From a virus: 34,757 nt of DNA. Positions within the stretch are counted from its first letter, which is position 1. Every line of letters starts with the position of its first letter. This document shows positions 32,763 through 34,757 of the stretch, piece after piece. The stretch is taken from IMG/VR virus record IMGVR_UViG_3300024348_003197, positions 1 through 34,757 of that record; one strand, written 5' to 3'. The notes beneath the pieces were generated by a model that had not been told where the DNA came from, did no database searches, and saw only the letters and a list, made by a program, of their open reading frames with translations. Both the position numbers and the translations under genes were made by a program.

Positions 32763-33764
32763 GTGATTAAGACACTATTAGTAGACGGTAATAATTTATT
32801 TAAGATAGGATTCCACGGAGCCAAAGATGTTTTCAACAACGGAGACCACGTGGGCGGAGTATACCACTTTGTGAATATACTCCGTAAATTCCTTGAAGAA
32901 CACAACCATGATAAAGTTGTTGTGTTTTGGGATGGAGAATCAAATTCATCTATCAGAAAGTCTATATACCCCCAATACAAAGAGAACAGACGAGAGAGTA
33001 TGAATGAGTATAAATACGAATCGTATTTGTACCAAAGGTCTCGTGTCAAACAATACCTTGAAGAAATTTTTGTAAGACAAATTGAAGTTGAGGACAACGA
33101 AGCCGATGACCTCATCGCTCACTATTGTAAGATATCCAAAGACGAACAGATTATCATTTTTTCTGCGGATAAAGACCTCACACAACTTATCTCTGAGAAT
33201 GTGACCATCTACTCCCCAATTACAAAACAATACTTTAAGAACGGAGATATGATATCCATCAACAAGGTGGACATACCCCACTATAATGTATTGGTTACAA
33301 AAGTGTTTACTGGTGATAAGTCAGATAACATTGATGGTATTCAGGGACTTGGAGAAAAAACATTAGTTAAGTTATTCCCTCAATTGCAGGAGAAACCATG
33401 CACTATCGAAGAAATCTTGGATTATGCACGAAATATCCCGCAAGACAAACCTTCAAAAACATTAACAAATCTTTTGACAGGCAAAACAAAATCAACTATA
33501 CTTGGTGAAGAGTTTTATACAACAAACAAAAAGATAGTCGACCTTACAAACCCTTTAATCACTGCCGATGGAAAAGAATTAGTTGAACAAATTTTAACAG
33601 ACACTATAGACCCTACGGATAGGGGATATAAGAACTTAATGAGAATGATGATGGAAGATGGTCTCTTTAAGTATTTGCCCAAAGACAATGATGCTTGGGT
33701 TAACTTCCTCAAACCTTTTATGAAATTAACAAGAAAAGAAAAAAGAAATACAAACAAAAATTAA
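32763..33764 (+). CDS. rnh: 5'-3' exonuclease / RNase H (T4 rnh-like, FEN family)
   Basis: A 333-residue structure-specific 5' nuclease that removes RNA primers and flaps from lagging strands. The acidic metal-site residues are all visible: LVDGNN (D8), FWDGE (D57) followed by RK and YKENR, EADDLIAH (E113, D115, D116), SADKDLTQL (D136, D138) and GDKSDN (D185, D188), then the helix-three-turn-helix GIQGLGEKT. T4 RNase H has 305 residues. The start is GTG at 32763: an in-frame TAA at 32751 rules out anything longer, and LVDGNN must begin close to the N-terminus. An ATG at 32761 is out of frame. It follows UvsX after 29 bases. Confidence 0.93.
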   Translation: MIKTLLVDGNNLFKIGFHGAKDVFNNGDHVGGVYHFVNILRKFLEEHNHDKVVVFWDGESNSSIRKSIYPQYKENRRESMNEYKYESYLYQRSRVKQYLEEIFVRQIEVEDNEADDLIAHYCKISKDEQIIIFSADKDLTQLISENVTIYSPITKQYFKNGDMISINKVDIPHYNVLVTKVFTGDKSDNIDGIQGLGEKTLVKLFPQLQEKPCTIEEILDYARNIPQDKPSKTLTNLLTGKTKSTILGEEFYTTNKKIVDLTNPLITADGKELVEQILTDTIDPTDRGYKNLMRMMMEDGLFKYLPKDNDAWVNFLKPFMKLTRKEKRNTNKN

Positions 33765-33767
33765 ATT

Positions 33768-34220
33768 ATGAAAGAGCAAGACAGCACCAAAATGGAATTC
33801 TTACTTACGTTGAACGACAACATCGTTGTCCAAAGATTCTTTAATGTTCGAGGGTATAACCCGAAAGCGAAAAATTCTTTGGAGTTGTACGACTTTGTTA
33901 AACGACTAAAAGAATCACTTGAGTACAACCTCAAAATGAAGACGGTTATTTACATGATGGACAACAAAGATGCTATTGTTGCAGACCCTGCAATTATGGA
34001 CACATCGTTCACCGATGAGAAAGAAGAATTCAACATTTATGTAAGAATTGGAGAACAGACAATTTGTCATAGAAATTTTGATGGAAAATTATTCCCGCCA
34101 AAAGTTCGTTATACAGTTGATGTACGACCATTTTTGAAAGACGTTCTCCGAGAATTAACTGACATTTTTTCAGGTCAAAAATTAAGTTTAGAATATTTGA
34201 ACTTTGACCTAAACAAGTGA
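33768..34220 (+). CDS. hypothetical protein between RNase H and gp41
   Basis: A 150-residue soluble protein of unknown function. It has mixed alpha/beta character: a strand-rich start (KMEFLLTLNDNIVVQRFFNV), a basic central helix, and a C-terminal VRYTVDVRPFLKDVLRELTD segment. The start 3 bases after the nuclease stop gives 150 residues; an internal Met at residue 9 is another possible start. I do not recognise a T4 counterpart. In T4, rnh is followed by dsbA, 33 and 59, but nothing in the sequence supports any of these. Operon position suggests a replication role. Confidence 0.6.
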   Translation: MKEQDSTKMEFLLTLNDNIVVQRFFNVRGYNPKAKNSLELYDFVKRLKESLEYNLKMKTVIYMMDNKDAIVADPAIMDTSFTDEKEEFNIYVRIGEQTICHRNFDGKLFPPKVRYTVDVRPFLKDVLRELTDIFSGQKLSLEYLNFDLNK

Positions 34221-34221
34221 A

Positions 34222-34229
34222 TATTTAAT
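34222..34229 (+). promoter_or_regulatory. TATTTAAT promoter-like motif before gp41
   Basis: GAATATTTAATAAAAC lies 26 bases before the gp41 ATG. It is a weaker variant of the TATTTAT family, and the same TATTTAAT occurs at 31487-31494 ahead of the UvsX operon. Low confidence in AT-rich DNA. Confidence 0.25.
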
Positions 34230-34255
34230 AAAACAGACGAACGAAAAAATACAAT

Positions 34256-34757
34256 ATGAACAAAAATTTTGATTACTTAGGAACAACATTTCAAATACAG
34301 CTTTTAAACCAAATTGTCGTCGATAAAGAATTTTCGGCGTCGATTATGGACGTAATCGAGAGTTCATATTTTGACAACAAATACTTCAAGATTATCTTGC
34401 AAATGATTAAGGAGTATCACGTAAAGTACCAATCAACACCAAATTTTGACACACTCGAACAGATTGTTAAATCTGAGATTTCACAAGAGTTAGTTGCAAA
34501 AATTGTCCTTGACACTATCAAACAAGTGAAAGATGCGCCATTTGAAGGAACTCAGTTTGTTCAAGAGAAAGCGTTGAAGTTCTGTAAACAACAAGAACTT
34601 CAGAAGGCGATGGACAAAGCCCAAAAAATCATTACGGAAGGTGACTTCGAATCTTACGACAAAGTTGAAGGATTGGTTCGTGAAGCTCTTCAGGTTGGGG
34701 AAAGAGATACAGGTACAACTGATATCTTCTCCAATCTTGACACCGTTCTTGATGAGG
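34256..34757 (+). CDS. 41: DnaB/gp41-like replicative helicase, 3'-truncated by window
   Basis: The first 167 residues of a frame that stays open to the window end. The N-terminal part (FDYLGTTFQIQLLNQIVVDK, then FSASIMDVIESSYFDNKYF) matches the N-terminal domain of gp41/DnaB-type hexameric helicases, as does ALKFCKQQELQKAMDKA in the linker region. The RecA-like ATPase core with Walker A would lie beyond the window. ATG 34256 is preceded by an A-rich leader. It follows the 150-residue unknown by 35 bases and completes a replication cluster with gp32, UvsX and RNase H. Confidence 0.82.
   Translation, partial: MNKNFDYLGTTFQIQLLNQIVVDKEFSASIMDVIESSYFDNKYFKIILQMIKEYHVKYQSTPNFDTLEQIVKSEISQELVAKIVLDTIKQVKDAPFEGTQFVQEKALKFCKQQELQKAMDKAQKIITEGDFESYDKVEGLVREALQVGERDTGTTDIFSNLDTVLDE

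Noticed and set aside
1-34757. tRNA genes, CRISPR arrays, IS elements, integrase or attachment sites
   Set aside because: I looked for cloverleaf-like arms with a TTC loop, regularly spaced repeats and transposase or integrase motifs and found none. Weak tRNA-like structures cannot be fully excluded by eye.

Overview
The window is a piece of an AT-rich, T4-like contractile-tailed phage (myovirus) genome. It starts inside DNA polymerase gp43 and ends inside the gp41-type replicative helicase. Marker genes are family B DNA polymerase, tail sheath gp18, tail tube gp19, baseplate gp26 and gp53 homologues, gp32-type ssDNA-binding protein, UvsX recombinase, T4 RNase H-type 5' nuclease and a DnaB/gp41 helicase. 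I infer a Bacteroidetes host. The gp32-like gene has a near-perfect Bacteroidetes promoter (TTTG, 19 bp, TATATTTG). Start codons are preceded by A-rich leaders instead of Shine-Dalgarno sequences. No tRNA, CRISPR array, IS element or integrase was seen.

Layout: (1) 1-2115, plus strand: DNA polymerase, its 3' end overlapping a convergent gene. (2) 2092-6901, minus strand, transcribed right to left: SNF2-type helicase, a Mn-type superoxide dismutase fused to a putative PD-(D/E)XK nuclease-like domain, a neck/connector candidate and a small virion-protein candidate. (3) 6958-8938, plus strand: three translationally coupled genes, probably neck and tail completion. (4) 8935-9096, minus strand: a 53-codon ribbon-helix-helix-like protein. 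(5) 9217-16725: tail sheath, HAD-like phosphatase, tail tube, gp26-like hub protein, a gp51-like small protein read out of frame with gp26, and tape measure protein. (6) 16767-29516: a 1690-residue baseplate protein carrying an OmpA-like domain, gp53, and a 2454-residue baseplate/hub protein with an IPT/TIG domain. (7) 29555-30479: two small proteins of unknown role, closed by a strong terminator. (8) 30590-34757: replication and recombination genes (gp32, a 75-residue unknown, UvsX, 5' nuclease, a 150-residue unknown, gp41).

The structural genes build neck, tail and baseplate late in infection. Most late transcription units, on both strands, carry a TATTTAT(A/T/C) motif just upstream of the first gene. 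It is always in the gene's sense orientation, which is the reverse complement of T4's late promoter box TATAAATA. The replication block instead follows a terminator and a host-type promoter. The points most worth a second look are the SOD-nuclease fusion next to the SNF2 helicase, the TATTTATA promoter family, the OmpA-like module in the baseplate, the enlarged sheath, and a gp32 with no zinc-binding cluster whose C-terminal tip resembles that of bacterial SSB.
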